Shown one piece after another: positions 35,201-46,739 of a stretch of 64,000 nt of DNA. Position 1 is the stretch's first letter. Every line of letters starts with the position of its first letter. A program made the position numbers and the translations under genes. The notes under the pieces were generated by a model. The model ran no database searches. It was not told where the DNA came from and saw only the letters and a list, made by a program, of their open reading frames with translations. This stretch comes from Papilionanthe hookeriana x Papilionanthe teres (taxonomy: Eukaryota > Streptophyta > Magnoliopsida > Asparagales > Orchidaceae): positions 56,227,198 through 56,291,197 of the forward strand of contig CM040428.1 of assembly GCA_022702705.1 (NCBI GenBank). The letters run 5' to 3'.

Positions 35201-36876
35201 GCGAGCCAAGTTTTTCCAACCAGAAGGAGACCACTTGACTTTGCTTGCTGTTTATGAGGCGTGGAAAGCTAAGAACTTTTCTGGCCCTTGGTGTTTTGAG
35301 AACTTTGTACAGTTACGTTCCCTTAGGATGGCTCAAGATGTCAGGAAACAGCTCCTCACTATTATGAATAGGTATGATTTTGATGAGCTCGCTTCTTTTT
35401 CTTATGTAAGAAACTTTGTTTTCTGCACTAAGAAAATTTTATTATGTTTTGCAATGCTATGTGCTTCTATCTCTTTTAATTTCTTATTGGCTTGCAATTT
35501 GTTTGTTTACTTGTATTTCGGGAGGGCTGCTTCATGTTAGGTAGGTCTTCTGGAATTTAAGTTATGGTGGTTGCTATGCTGCTGCAGACCTAGAACACAT
35601 CTTATAGTTAATAGGCAAATTTTATTCCTACGTTGTTTTCTCTTTGGCAATCTACGTCATTTTACATTCATTATGAATGCATTTTTTTTGCAAAGTGTTT
35701 CTAAACAGTATAGTTGCAAATTTGAATAACCTACAATCCACTTCCTTATATTATTGCTAGAGCTTAGGATTACATGTGAATTGAACTGAGTTGAGTAGGA
35801 CTTAGCTCGTGTTCGAGCCGTTCGTAAAAACTTTACTCTAAGCTTGGTTCGAGTTCAACTCAAGCATTTTTTATAGTGTTTAAGCTCAACTTGTTATAAA
35901 TCAGGAAAATTTGAATCTGGGTCTAGTTTGGCTCATATTATGATCACTGAGTTGTTATTGGCAATTTGTTGGTCAAATCACGAGTGTTAATCTTACCTAT
36001 GTATTTACATATCTAACGCCTAAATTTCAATTTTTACATAAATCTCATCATATGCATGAAAAGGTGTAGTTCACTTTTTAAAAGTTAAAATAGTTATATT
36101 TTGACGTGATATGAAATACATACGAATTGAGTGGTATGTATGGGAATGCCCCTTTTTTTTTCCGATTATTTGCCCCTATCCGTTTAGTTACTTTTTTTTG
36201 GGTTTCAGAAATTTCTGGAATTTGTCCAATTTTTCAAAAATAAAGAAAGTTTATAACAAAACAGCTTTCGAAAAATTTGATTTTCTGACAATTCTACAAC
36301 CCTTTTACATGTAACTTCAGCCACTCCAAACACATTCTAAATATGCCACTTGAAAAGAATTGCTTCGTTCTTCGGTTGCTGATTTACTTATCTTGCACTG
36401 TTTACTTGTGATGATATCATGTTTTCAAACTTTCAAAAACCCAATATTGGATAATTTCACCTAAATTCTTGTTGATCTACAGGTATAAACTGGATGTTTT
36501 GAGTGCTGGTAAAAACTTCACAAAGATAAGGAAGGCCATTACTGCAGGATTCTTTTTTCACGCTGCAAGAAAAGATCCTCAAGAGGGTTATAGAACCCTA
36601 GTGGAGAACCAACCAGTCTACATCCATCCCAGCAGTGCTCTCTTCCAAAGGCAGCCAGATTGGGTAATTTACCATGAACTGGTCATGACTACAAAGGAGT
36701 ACATGCGCGAAGTTACTATAGTCGATCCCAAATGGCTCGTAGAACTTGCACCGAGGTTTTATAAATCCGCAGATCCAACAATGATGAGCAAGCGGAAACG
36801 CCAAGAGCGAATTGAGCCGCTCTTTGACAGATACAATGAGCCTAATTCATGGCGCTTGAGCAAACGGAGAGCTTGA
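32226..36876 (+). CDS. PRP22: PRP22-type DEAH-box ATP-dependent RNA helicase (pre-mRNA splicing)
   Basis: Homologue of yeast Prp22 / human DHX8 / Arabidopsis DEAH5, the spliceosomal ATPase that releases mature mRNA after exon ligation. Coding exons are 32226-35371 and 36483-36876, joined through AATAG|GTATAAA, giving 1179 aa. Order: N-terminal region (KRLEYISLLSKVCTELESH, PDYFVRTLL), an Arg/Asp/His-rich stretch (about 136-192), S1 RNA-binding domain (about 225-298, YKGKVLRLMDSGCFVE...KEGLVHVSQ), Walker A GETGSGKT (549-556), DEAH (646-649), TSAT (about 676), QRAGRAGRTGPGK (about 846-858), then ratchet and OB-fold regions ending SWRLSKRRA. A second ATG at 32241 aligns better with known starts and has the better context. 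Odd changes: Arg585 in TQPRRVAA(R)S, Met629 in GMLL(M)E, Tyr654 in DEAHERTI(Y)TD and Met1035. Otherwise it looks intact. The intron (1111 bp) holds a MITE. Confidence 0.95.
35760..35985. mobile_element. decayed family-B (GAGCTCG) remnant in the PRP22 intron
   Basis: GACTTAGCTCGTGTTCGAGCCGTTCG and CTTGGTTCGAGTTCAACTC repeat the words of the hAT MITE at 6976-7482, but ends and duplication are lost. Confidence 0.45.
35990..36155. mobile_element. family-A MITE (copy 12), partial, PRP22 intron
   Basis: CTATGTATTTACATATCTAACGCC at the left, ATGCATGAAAAGGTGTAG in the centre and ACGAATTGAGTGGTATGTATG at the right. The right arm lacks about 70 bp next to the centre. Confidence 0.75.
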
Positions 36877-37115
36877 TTTGTTTGATTTCTTCTAAAATTT
36901 TATACAGTACTATTCACCGTTATTGCTGAATTTCATTGATGTTTATGTAAATTTGTTTTTCTTTTTCTTGGAGTAAGGGTGTTCATGCAAGTTTGCAGGA
37001 CTGTAGGTAAGGTTTTTTATGGGATTAATACATGTAATCCTGTTGTGAGGGCTAGTTCATTATGTACACAGATGATGAACTATTAATCAAGCTGTAGTTT
37101 TAGCTGTACTGTGTA
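36877..37115 (+). other. PRP22 3' UTR and terminator region
   Basis: TTTATGTAAATTTG, TTCATTATGTACAC and other AT-rich words typical of plant polyadenylation signals follow the stop codon. The LINE target duplication begins at 37116, so the insertion lies close to or inside the transcript end. Confidence 0.5.
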
Positions 37116-37713
37116 TGTTGTGTTTTGGTCCCCATTTTTAAGAATAAAGGTGATGCACAAGAGTGTTCTAATTATAGAGGTATTAAGTTGATGTGTCATA
37201 CTTTAAAATTATGGGAGAAGGTAATTGAACACAGGTTAAGATGTGTTACAAAGATTTCTCATAATCAAGTTGGATTTATGCTGAGCAGGTCTACCATGGA
37301 AGCTATGCATTTATTGAGAGGTTTGATGAAGAAGTTCAGAGATAATAAGGATGATCTGCATTTGATTTTTATTGATTTAGAAAAAGATTACGATAAGGTT
37401 CCAAGAGATATCCTTTGGAGAGTTCTTGAGAAGAAAGATGTCGATATCACTTATATTCAAGTCATTAAAGATATGCATACTAGATCTATTACTTGGTGTT
37501 CGAATTGAAGAGGATTGACCAAATTTTTTCCTATTTCTGTTGGATTACATCGGGGATCAGCTTTAAGCCCATATCTTTTTGCTTTAGTTATGGATGGTCT
37601 TACTGGAAATTTACAGGAGGATGTACCTTAGTGTATGCTTTTTGCTGATGATATTCTTCTCGTGGATAAGACTAGAGAAAAAACCCATGAAAAACTTGAT
37701 TTATGGTGGTCTA
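37116..37713 (+). mobile_element. RTE-like LINE, 5' segment (reverse transcriptase core), broken
   Basis: Decayed reverse-transcriptase domain beginning VPIFKNKGDAQECSNYRGI (37125) and continuing LWEKVIEHRLR, NQVGFM.SRSTMEA, LHLIFIDLEKDYDKVPR, LHRGSALSPYLFALVMD and the catalytic LFADDILL near 37640. Stop codons occur near 37506 and 37629. The 5' end is truncated at about 37130, after TGTTGTGTTTTGGT, which is mirrored at the 3' end (43715-43728) as an imperfect target duplication. The frame is interrupted at 37713 and resumes at 42961. Confidence 0.88.
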
Positions 37714-40700
37714 TGTCGGCCGCTTTAGGAGCGCTCGTTGCGTCTTTTGTCTTTTTTAAATTTAATGGATATATGCATATTAGTTTTGAAAATAAGATTT
37801 TTTTTTAAATTTTAAAATATTAGAATGAGAAAGGACGGATCTCATTCGTTTAGCAGTTTGAATGAACGAGCGTAATATCGCGAGTAACGTATCTATTCCG
37901 AAGAATAGACACCCTGCTCGACAATATCGCTCGATCAAATAAACCACAAAATTCATGACATCCGTTCTGGTCTGCGAACCTTTATGTGGACCGACAAATT
38001 CTCCTATTTAATACAAAAGAATTAAACGGGGTTTATATTATCTCGGTGCTTTAAAACTCACTATGTAGACGAGCCTCATAGTTAATTACTCTCAAACGAT
38101 CGAAGTCGACTTGAAGAACTCTCGATTTAGATCGCGGGTTTCTATCTTCACGAATTCGAATGGTAGGGTTTTCAACGAAATGAGGTAGTATGAAATCCAA
38201 TAGGTGAAAGGCGCAGAAGGAACGAGTTATTTACGAGTCGAGAGAAAGAAGGGTAGGGGATATCACGGATCTCGAGGAGGACGTCGAGGACGTCCCGACT
38301 ATCCTATGGTTGAGGCTTTAAATTTTTGGAAAAAGATTTATTTTAATTTCAATCTTGCAAATTAATTATAGTGAATTACGTTTGCATAATGTCCGATTAC
38401 GCAAACTACTCGAAAAACGGGAGGGGCATACGTCGTATCGGACGACAACCCCGAAACCTAAGCGAGTTAGGGCAGCATATCGCACGGGAGGCATGCGAGG
38501 CGCTAAAAGAACAGGTGAGGATTTATGCGCGCTAGGCGAACTACCTCGAAGTCCTGAGGCCATTATTTAAACTAAAGAATGGTTTTCTTGATGTCGACAC
38601 GGGCTTTCTGTGAAGAAGATGGCAGTGCCTTGCACGCGTGCTCCAAGCTCCAGCGTCGTAGCGAGAACCGCGAGTTTAGATTTCAAGTTTTAAGTTAAAG
38701 TGAGCATGCAAGTCGTTTATTATTTTTATTGCGACGAATGAGTGTGTACAATGAATGGCATGAGTAGTGAAAACGATAAGCAGAATACGAGCATGCTTAA
38801 GTATACGAGAAGTAACGTCTTATAACGAGTAAAACATGCTGAGCGAGGAGAAAGATACGGAACGTAAAACGTGCTAAGCAAGATATATGCTCGAAAGTAA
38901 ATGACTAGCTAAATATGAAAGTATATCTTTGAAAAGTAAAATATGACGAGCGAGTATAATAAGTAAGGAAAGTAAAGACTATCGCGAGAGTATCAGTATG
39001 CTTTGCTTATCCTCATAGTATTATTCATGCATTTATTGTTGTTTTTTTCTTTATTTCACAGCGAAGAGTCATTCACATGCAGGAAAAAGCAAGAGTACAA
39101 GTAGTGGGCAAGCACTGACTCAACAGGAGAGTACTACGGTACGTACGAAAGTAAGAAAGTACTGAAACCCAACGGTAGAAACGAAGGAAAACGGCGAGAA
39201 AGCGAGGAAAATCACAGAAGAAAACCAAGAAAGTCGAGAAAGAAAGACAAGAAACGTCCGTAGAAAGCTCCGAGAAAGCCGACAAACGCAAGACAAAAAC
39301 AAAACCGTAGAAAGCTGCAAAAAGTACTAGTGAGAAAACCACGAGACGACCCGCTAAACTCATGGCGAACCATAAGAAAGTCCATGGCCTCTGAAAAGAA
39401 AGACCAGTAAGCACGGCGGTGTTTCGGACTTGAAGCTATGCTAATATCCGGACTTGAGTCATGACTACTGAGACCGACTTTCTGCGTGAAGGCGATCCTA
39501 ATCCGACTCGAATATAGCCGTAATGGACCTTTATAAATTTTTACACATTTCATTTTTGGTTTTCATGCAACAAGATCATGAGTAAGTAGAGTCAGTGTAG
39601 TAGTGGAGTAATTTTGTATTTTTCAAACATATGTATATTTTTTTGTTTTAGAGTATTTTAAGTCACCGGTTGACTATCACAATAGGTGCAGTCTACGAAC
39701 ATTGGGATCGTCGGCGAGTAGAACCCCGAGGACGGTCGAACGGTTCCGTGATTCCCTGCTCTACTCTCTGCAGTCTCCGAGTCGGGCGGCCCGTTCTATG
39801 GCTCTCGTGATTTTTCTCGTTTTGCGAGTCTCATCAATGTCCCCACCGCACTTACGGCACTTGCTCGATGGCCCCACATATAACCCGAGGAGGTTATATA
39901 CGCACACCTACACGTCCCCCGTAGGTGTGTGCTTTGAGCGAAAACGAGGTGAAAACTAGTGACGAGAGGTCGAGGAAAGGAGGACGGAAAGCGGCTCAGC
40001 TTAACACGATTTCGAAAAGAAGTGAGTCGATTTCCGATAATCGAAAAACACGTAAGTCACCCGGATTCCTAACCGACCTCACATGTCACCGTAAAAGGAC
40101 CCAAAGCGCACCTCGACACTCTCGGAGAGGATAAGAACTGACTCACTGTGAACGCACCCCTTTTCCCAAATAACTCGTAAAATCATAAGCAAAAGAAAGA
40201 AAGAGAAGCCATTGCTCGGGTCCTGAGACCGACTACTAAACTGGAGTCGTTATCACAAATCTCCAAAACTTAACCCTTTCACTTTTCTTTCTTTTTCCTT
40301 TTTCTTTCTTTCTTTCCAATTTTCATTTCATATTACAAATTTCGGCTCGAACAATCTTGCAAACAGAGCCCATCAATTCCGACATCAATTTATTACCTAA
40401 TTGCCATAACTCATGCTCATTCATCAAACTTTGATATCAACCTTCAAAAATCTTAATTGAAGCAAATGGAGGGCAATCTCACACCCCTCTCACCAAATTC
40501 ATGTGCAAGTGTAACAAGGAGTAAGAAAGGAGAAGCACCACACCCATTAAGGCTCTCGGCGAGACAAAAGCAAGGAGAGGCCCACGGCCACAATCACAAC
40601 AAAGGGAGCAACAAGAGATGAAGTCCTCACCCTACTCCAAACTTCCATAAAGAGGCTCACGGCCAAGCTTCAATAGTAAAAAAAAACATAAATGAGGCTC

Positions 40701-42960
40701 ACGGCCAAGCTTCCTCAAACAAGCCATTCACATAACCCCTAGCTCAACATCAAGCCAAACCCGAACCCTCAAGGAGCTCCAAACAAGGTGCAGCCGAGCC
40801 ACTACAAAGCCCCTTTCAAACCTGCCGGGAAAACCCCCACAATCCAACTCGAACCTACGGTCCGGCAGGCCAAATCCGAGCTACAAGCAGCCTACAAGCC
40901 GACCCCAAAACCGAGGACAGCAGAGCCAAAACAACCCAAAATCAAGAAAACCGCGGAGCTAACGGAGAAAGCTCGGGCCGTATAAGGCTGAAACCAAATC
41001 TTAAACCAAGTTTAAAATCAAGATTATAACGAGGTTTGACCATAATCGAGCCAAAGCGGGCTCAAAGCAAATTTAAGATCCGAGAAAATCGCAAGATAAA
41101 GCAAATCAACTCTTCCATATAGTGGAGTAAGATCAAGAAATTGCAGAGAGCCAAGCCGAGAAACAAAAATCCCAAAACAGCCCTCAAAGCTCCCTTTAGC
41201 ATGAAATAAAAAATGCTCTTAACCAAGCTCACCATGAGCCAAACTAGGGCTCATATCATTCAAAATCGAGGAAAACCGCAAACAGGGAAAACGATCCAAT
41301 CACGAGGGCAAAATCGAGAGACAACGGTGGAGGAAAGGTTAAAACCGAGAAAACAAACCAAGCAAGAACAACTTCCAAGCTTCTCCCAAAATGAAAGTAA
41401 AACCTGCTTTCAACCAAGCTTCCAATGAGCCAAAATGAGACTTAGAATATAGCTGAACATGAAGCCTACAAAAGCGTTTTTTATATCTCCAACATATCCC
41501 AGTGTAGAACTTCAGCATATTTCAAATGAAAATAAATATAAAACTTGCTTGAATCAGCACAAGTATCCCCCCAACATGCTTTTGATAAAGAAGAATTAAA
41601 AGGAGCAAAGGCCAAGCTCCACATGCATATAGGCTAGGCAAACCATTCCATATTTTCACATCCAGCTAACATGAATAAAGAAGAAAGGAGAATAAGAGCA
41701 TGCCATTTAACCAAGAAAACCATGGCCAATCTTAGAAAAACAATGCATATATGGCCTCAAACATAAAAAGAATTTGAACTAAAGATGCTCATACCTCGAT
41801 GTAAGTCCTAATAAAACACACCAAATCCAACGACGAGGGTCGAACGGCGTGAACCGAGCCAAACCGAGCAGCCAGAGCCTCAATGATCTCAAGGGGTAAA
41901 GAAACAACGAGGAACTCAACTGAGCACGGCCCAAACTCGGAGCCGAGCAACCACCTCGGGGAGAACCGCAAGTAGCGAGAGAAAAAGAAGAGGGAGGAGG
42001 AGAAGCGAGGCAATGGCGACGACACAATACCAGCTAACCAAAACAAGAGCCCACCCTAAACCCTAATCCAAGAGAGGCTTTTATAGCCGGCCTCAAGGAG
42101 AATAGCCAGAAGAGAACACTTACCTGGGAGGCTCGACAAGAGAAAGGGGAGAGGGAGAGAGTGGCGACAAAGTCGCTGAAAAGAGGCGACAGGGGCGAGA
42201 GTGGCGGCAGGGAAGGCCGAAAGAGGCCTGCTGCGGGCAGGACGCCAGGGGAAGTGGCGAGCGTACGGGACCATCGTCGAAGCTCGCGCGGGAACCAGAG
42301 AGAAGGCTCGGGACCGAGAGAAAAGGAGAAAAGGCCAGGCCCCCCCGGGTGAGAGAGAGGGTTTTAGGGTTTAAAATGGGGGTTAAAATGGGAAAATAGA
42401 ATTTATTTTAATAAAAAGGACGGCAAATTTCGCGTCACGAGTCCGCGCTCCAAACACGACAAGTTATACGTCTTTTCCAGCAGAATTCGACGTTCCGGAC
42501 GCAACGGCGCGATCCGTTTCGCGATCCGAGGCCGTTCGGAGAACCTCGTCACCGGTCGAGTCGAAAGTGTGTCAAGTCGATATCGCCGAAGTTCGACTTC
42601 GATGTCGCTCGTTCCGGCATTCCGACTCGATCTTGATCCGTCGAGAATAATTTGAAGACGTCGAGGCCGTAGGCTCGAGGAATCTGTGCTCGGTAGTGCG
42701 GAGAATGTGCACGAGGCTATCCTAGGTCCGAGTGGTCGCATAGGACTCGATTTGAGTCCTAACGCTAATTCCAACCTACCTCGCTGTGAGCTAGAGGTCG
42801 GGAACTCCGTCCGGGACTCGAAAGAGTGTCGAAGTGGTTTCGAGCATTCTAAAGCGAGGTGGGCCCAGTGCTAGGAATCTAAGATCGTCAGGGAAGCTCC
42901 TAAAGCTAGAACCTTAAATCCTAGGAAGAAAACTAAATCTCGACAAAAACGAGGTCAACA
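37714..42960 (-). mobile_element. 5247-bp TG...CA element splitting the LINE; probable solo long LTR
   Basis: The LINE reads ...GATTTATGGTG|GTCTA, then TGTCGGCC...GGTCAACA, then GTCTA|CACTGGAG. GTCTA is an exact 5-bp target duplication (37709-37713 and 42961-42965), and TG...CA ends plus 5 bp are typical of LTR elements. I see no gag, protease, reverse transcriptase or integrase, and no long direct repeat at the two ends. On the minus strand a TATAAAA box at 42079-42085, in GGCTATAAAAGCC, precedes a TTAGGGTTTAGGGT leader, as in an LTR U3/R junction. A single very long LTR left by recombination explains this best; a non-autonomous LARD-type element is the alternative. GC content is far above the flanks. 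GAGGCTCACGGCCAAGCTTC occurs twice near 40650-40700. About ten ORFs of 60-125 codons lie within it and look random. Confidence 0.75.
42079..42085 (-). promoter_or_regulatory. TATA box of the LTR-like element
   Basis: TATAAAA on the minus strand in a symmetric GGCTATAAAAGCC context, about 880 bp from the TGTTGACC end. A leader with TTAGGGTTTAGGGTGGGC follows after about 20 bp. Confidence 0.5.
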
Positions 42961-43728
42961 GTCTACACTGGAGTCTAAAGGCCTTCATTTGAGTAGAACT
43001 AAAACTGAATACATGGATGTAATTTTAGTGGTTGCAGCTCTAGTGACAGAAGTGTAACTTTGGGTGATCAAAGTATTAAAAGGTGTGAAAAATTTAGATA
43101 TCTCGGGTTTGTTGTTCAAAGCGATGGTGATATAGATGGAGATGTTAACAGTAGAGTTCAAGCTAGATGGTTGAAGTGGAGGAATGTTTCGGGCCTTTTG
43201 TGTGATAGAAAAGTACCACTTAGAATGAAAGGAAAATTTTATAAGATGGTGGTGAGACCTACAATGCTCTATGGCACTGAATGTTGGCTTTTAAAAGAGA
43301 AGCATAATACTAAGTGAAGCGTTGCCGAGATGAGAATGATTAGGTGGATGAGTGGCATTACACTTAGAGGCAAGATGCGAAATTAATATATCTGTGATAG
43401 GGTTGGTGTATCCCCAGTGAAGGACAAACTTAGAGGTCATCATAGTTGGTTTGGTCACATTAAACATCGATCATCTAATGATCCAATTAGGAGAGTAGAC
43501 GTTTTAGATTTGACTTATGTTAAGAAAGATAGAAGTAGACCTAAGAAGACTTGAGCTTATTGTATAAAAAATGATCTTAATTTATTAGAAGTAAATGAAA
43601 ATATAACAATAAATAGGACGCAATGGAGTGAAAGGATTCATGTAGCCGACCCCACGTAGCGGGACAAAGGCTTAGCGGGACAAAGGCTTTGTTGTTGTTG
43701 TTGTTGTTGTCGTCTGTTATATTTTGGT
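42961..43728 (+). mobile_element. RTE-like LINE, 3' segment with (TTG)n tail
   Basis: It continues the LINE from 37713: STLESKGLHLSRTKTEYMD, RCEKFRYLGFVVQSDGDIDGDVNSR (43085-43160), KWRNVSGLLCDRKVPLRMKGKFYKMVVRP and MLYGTECWLLKEKH, then a stop at 43315 and further frame breaks. The 3' UTR carries ATTCATGTAGCCGACCCCAC and a duplicated GCGGGACAAAGGCTT, ending in TTG repeats at about 43687-43710. A tail of short tandem repeats and not poly(A) is typical of RTE elements. The right target-duplication copy is TGTTATATTTTGGT (43715-43728). Confidence 0.88.
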
Positions 43729-43965
43729 TAATTAAATTAACTTGGCGAGAGTTTTGAAAGGCTCTAGTAATATTTGAAAGGATTTTCCTGATTTTTATTG
43801 TAGTTTTGTAGGCTAACATATTCATATTAAGCTTCAGATAAGTAAAAGAAAAATGCAAGTTATGGTGGCCTTTTCTGTAGAGGCATATAATACGATAGTT
43901 GGTGAAATTTTTTGTCATATTTTTCTTTTTGAAATTCTTGACTTCTGATGAACTTTAATATTTGG

Positions 43966-45823
43966 CGAACAACACAAGTTAGAACCTATGGCGCCTGAGG
44001 CAAAGATTATGTGGAGAAAGAAATTGATTGGCTTCTGTCTGTCACTGATTACATTGTAGAATTTGTTTCTTGTCAGCAAGCAGGGAAGATTGCTGCATCA
44101 TCGTGGTCAAAGACTGTTTTATCTTCCCTCTCTTCCATTCTCCTATTTTTTTCAACTTCTATCAATGCTTAATCCATCTAAGTTTCAAATCCTTGTTTGC
44201 ATTTGTTTCTTCTTTAATGCAGATCATGACAACTCAGCAGCGCAGAGTTCTTCTGATGAACATTCCTGCATTGCGAAACCTCCATGCTATGCTTATTGCA
44301 GGATTCAAATCCCATCCTCATATTGATGATTGACGCTAATGATTTTTTTTATGATGCTTAAATATTAACAATATATTTAACAGGGTTATCTTGATAATTT
44401 TAAATACTACAATGAATTCTGGTATGTTGAAGGAGATGCTGATGACTCGGAAAAGAATAAAGTGCAGAGAAATGATGGCAAGTGGTGGCTCCCTGCCTTG
44501 CAGGTCCCTCAAAATGGACCATCCGAGGTCTCTAGAAAATGGCTGCAATTCCAGAAAGAATCCTTGAATCAAGTTCTCAATGCAGCTATGGCAATCAATG
44601 CTCAGGTTCTTATGGAAATGGAGATTCATGAAACTTATATTGATTCCCTTCCAAGGGTTCTTGAATCTTATAATCATGTCTTCATTTCCAGTTCAGCATA
44701 AAGTTTGATAACATGGGGAATAATTTCTGTTCTTTTGTTTTCTATTTTTAATTTTTATTTTGTCTCGTTTATATTTTAATTTGAAATAAAGCTTATTTTG
44801 TATGTTTGATTAAGATATAATTGTTTTAAAAAATATTCAAAATACGTAGAAGTAGTTTTGAGTGTTTTCAAAAGCAAGTTTATCTATTTATTATATATAT
44901 ATATATAAAGAAAAACCGAAATTGATCCCAAACAAGCCCTAAATTTATAATTTTTTTTATCACAGAATGGAAGGGCCTGCCTCGGAGATTCAATATACCG
45001 CAGCATTACGGTCGATCACTTTGACGCGGAGGTTTTCCTCTCGCTTGATTTGTCAACTGAACACAACATCCTCGACCTCAATAACTGAATTGAGTCCTCC
45101 TTAGTGATTTGGAAGTGAAAGATGCATAATAAGGACATCAAGTCATGGGGCTCAGCTGTCAGTTTGGAGAAGAGGGAACAATTTGAAGAAAGAGCTGAGA
45201 CCATCCTTCAACTTCTCAAAAGCAGGCTCTCTGGGGCCCTCAGTGAGGCCTTGGCTTTAGGAGTCAATACAACAAGGTAATGAAATTTCTTAACAAATTC
45301 ACCAGAAATTACTACTTGTTAAGTTTCTTCCTGCATACTTAATAGTATGATATGGGACAATCTGTTCTTGAGAGTTACTCAAGGATTCTTGAGAGTTTGT
45401 CCTATACTGGAATGCAAGGATTGAGGATGTTTTCTATGCCTACCAACTTGCACAGGATCCCAGCAAGAAGAACTCAAGAAGGAAGCTTTCTCTGTCTGAT
45501 TCAGATCGAATTTCACTGAAAAATTTTGATCCAAAGCAAGAGACAGAGAGGCTGAACTGCATGGAGCCACTTGCCTCCTTCACTCTGTCAGACTACATGG
45601 GTTGGGCTTTAGACGAGGACTCAGAGAGGGCGAAGACAGAACAAGTTAGTCCCAAGGAAATTTCAGCCTCTAAAGAATCGAATTTGAAGAAGTCTCCTAT
45701 CACTGCCACACATAAGAAATTTTCTTATATAAGAAGCTTGAGCATTTGGGAGGCTTGAGAAATCCTGCCATTGAAGGCATCCTCAAAGTAAAAAAAGAGG
45801 AAATAGCTATTGAGACAAGCTAG
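43966..45823 (+). pseudogene. RopGEF (PRONE-domain) pseudogene, 5'-truncated, with introns
   Basis: RopGEFs activate plant ROP GTPases through the PRONE domain. Recognisable pieces are FGEQHKLEPMAPEAKIMW then KEIDWLLSVTDYIVEFV with a frameshift near 44015; MTTQQRRVLLMNIPALRNLHAML (44226-44300); exon 44384-44656 (YNEFWYVEGD, KWWLPALQVPQNG, AAMAINAQVLMEMEI); exon 44966-45276 (NGRACLGDSIYRSITVDHF, LSTEHNILDLNN, WGSAVSLEKREQFEERAETIL); and exon from about 45346 (GQSVLESYSRILESLSY, TLSDYMGWAL, FSYI, KKLEHLGGLRNP) to TAG at 45821. In-frame TGA codons lie at 45086 and 45116, with frameshifts near 45260, 45410 and 45735. The donor after the 44300 exon is lost. The N-terminus and first PRONE part are missing. 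Retained introns show it is not a processed copy. The long C-terminal tail resembles the RopGEF1/7 group. Confidence 0.9.
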
Positions 45824-46700
45824 GATTGGCAGAAATCATAAGACGAAGCTCTAAACTTTTGAGCTATGCTTGTGGGTGAAATACTTCTCTTATCTCTCTT
45901 TTTTACTTATAGTAGATAGAGAAGTACTATTTCTGGTTTTGATGCGTCTTCGGTGCTTCTTTTTTCATGAATAACTGTTTATATTCCTGATGTAGCTTCC
46001 AATGATCTTATTCTATGCCCATTTATAGTTCTGCAGTTATTTCATTGTTGAGCTCCAAAAAGCATACTGCACTCTCTTGATTGTTTTTATGACCATTTCT
46101 AGCTGTTGTAATGGGATTATTTATGTATGCAAATAAGATATGGAACTATTTGTTCTTGCTCTCTATCTTCTCAACCAAACAAGTAATTATTAGGTCTGAT
46201 TTTTTGTTTTGATCTGCATTATTTTGTGTTTTTATTTGTTTGTGTATTGTCACAGAATATTAGATAGTTACACATACTTGTAGCGGGCTAGAATGTGGAG
46301 CTCAAATTCTATTTTTTTTGGATTATTCTTGGTGTCATCCCACCCTGCTGGAATGTGTAGAAGTTGGTTCTATTTATAAGTTCTTAGCGGGGAATGTTTA
46401 ACTATCAAATCGAGTCATTAGAGTGCGTATTGATCCCATTTCTTCAGTGTTTCTGATTTCACATTGACAATTAATCAAGCCAAATAGGAAGGTGCCCCCT
46501 TACTGTGAACTTGCTCAATAGTAAAAACATTGGGAAGCTTTTGATCACACGAATAATTTATGAGGTACCACATTTCCTCATAATTAAAGAAAGGAAGTAA
46601 ATATAATGCAACATAAATTGTATTATCGTTAGTAGTTATGGTGGTTGTCATTCCTGAGGTGGTTCTAGCACTATCTTTTGCATGGAATGGCAGTATTGTA
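45824..46700. other. spacer, nothing recognised
   Basis: AT-rich sequence with one short minus-strand ORF (46475-46744) of no recognisable family. It may include the outer part of the LTR described next. Confidence 0.4.
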
Positions 46701-46739
46701 GATCCTGAGCAATGAGATTGTGGCGTAGGTCTTGAGGGG

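Noticed and set aside
35372..35540. C-terminal extension of the PRP22 open frame to 1104 codons
   Set aside because: This is read-through into the intron. The GTATGA donor at 35372 and the acceptor before 36483 restore the conserved C-terminus.
38355..42874. About ten ORFs of 60-125 codons in the 37.7-43.0 kb element
   Set aside because: They are Arg/Ser/Pro-rich because of GC-rich repeat sequence, overlap on both strands, and match no gag or pol motif.
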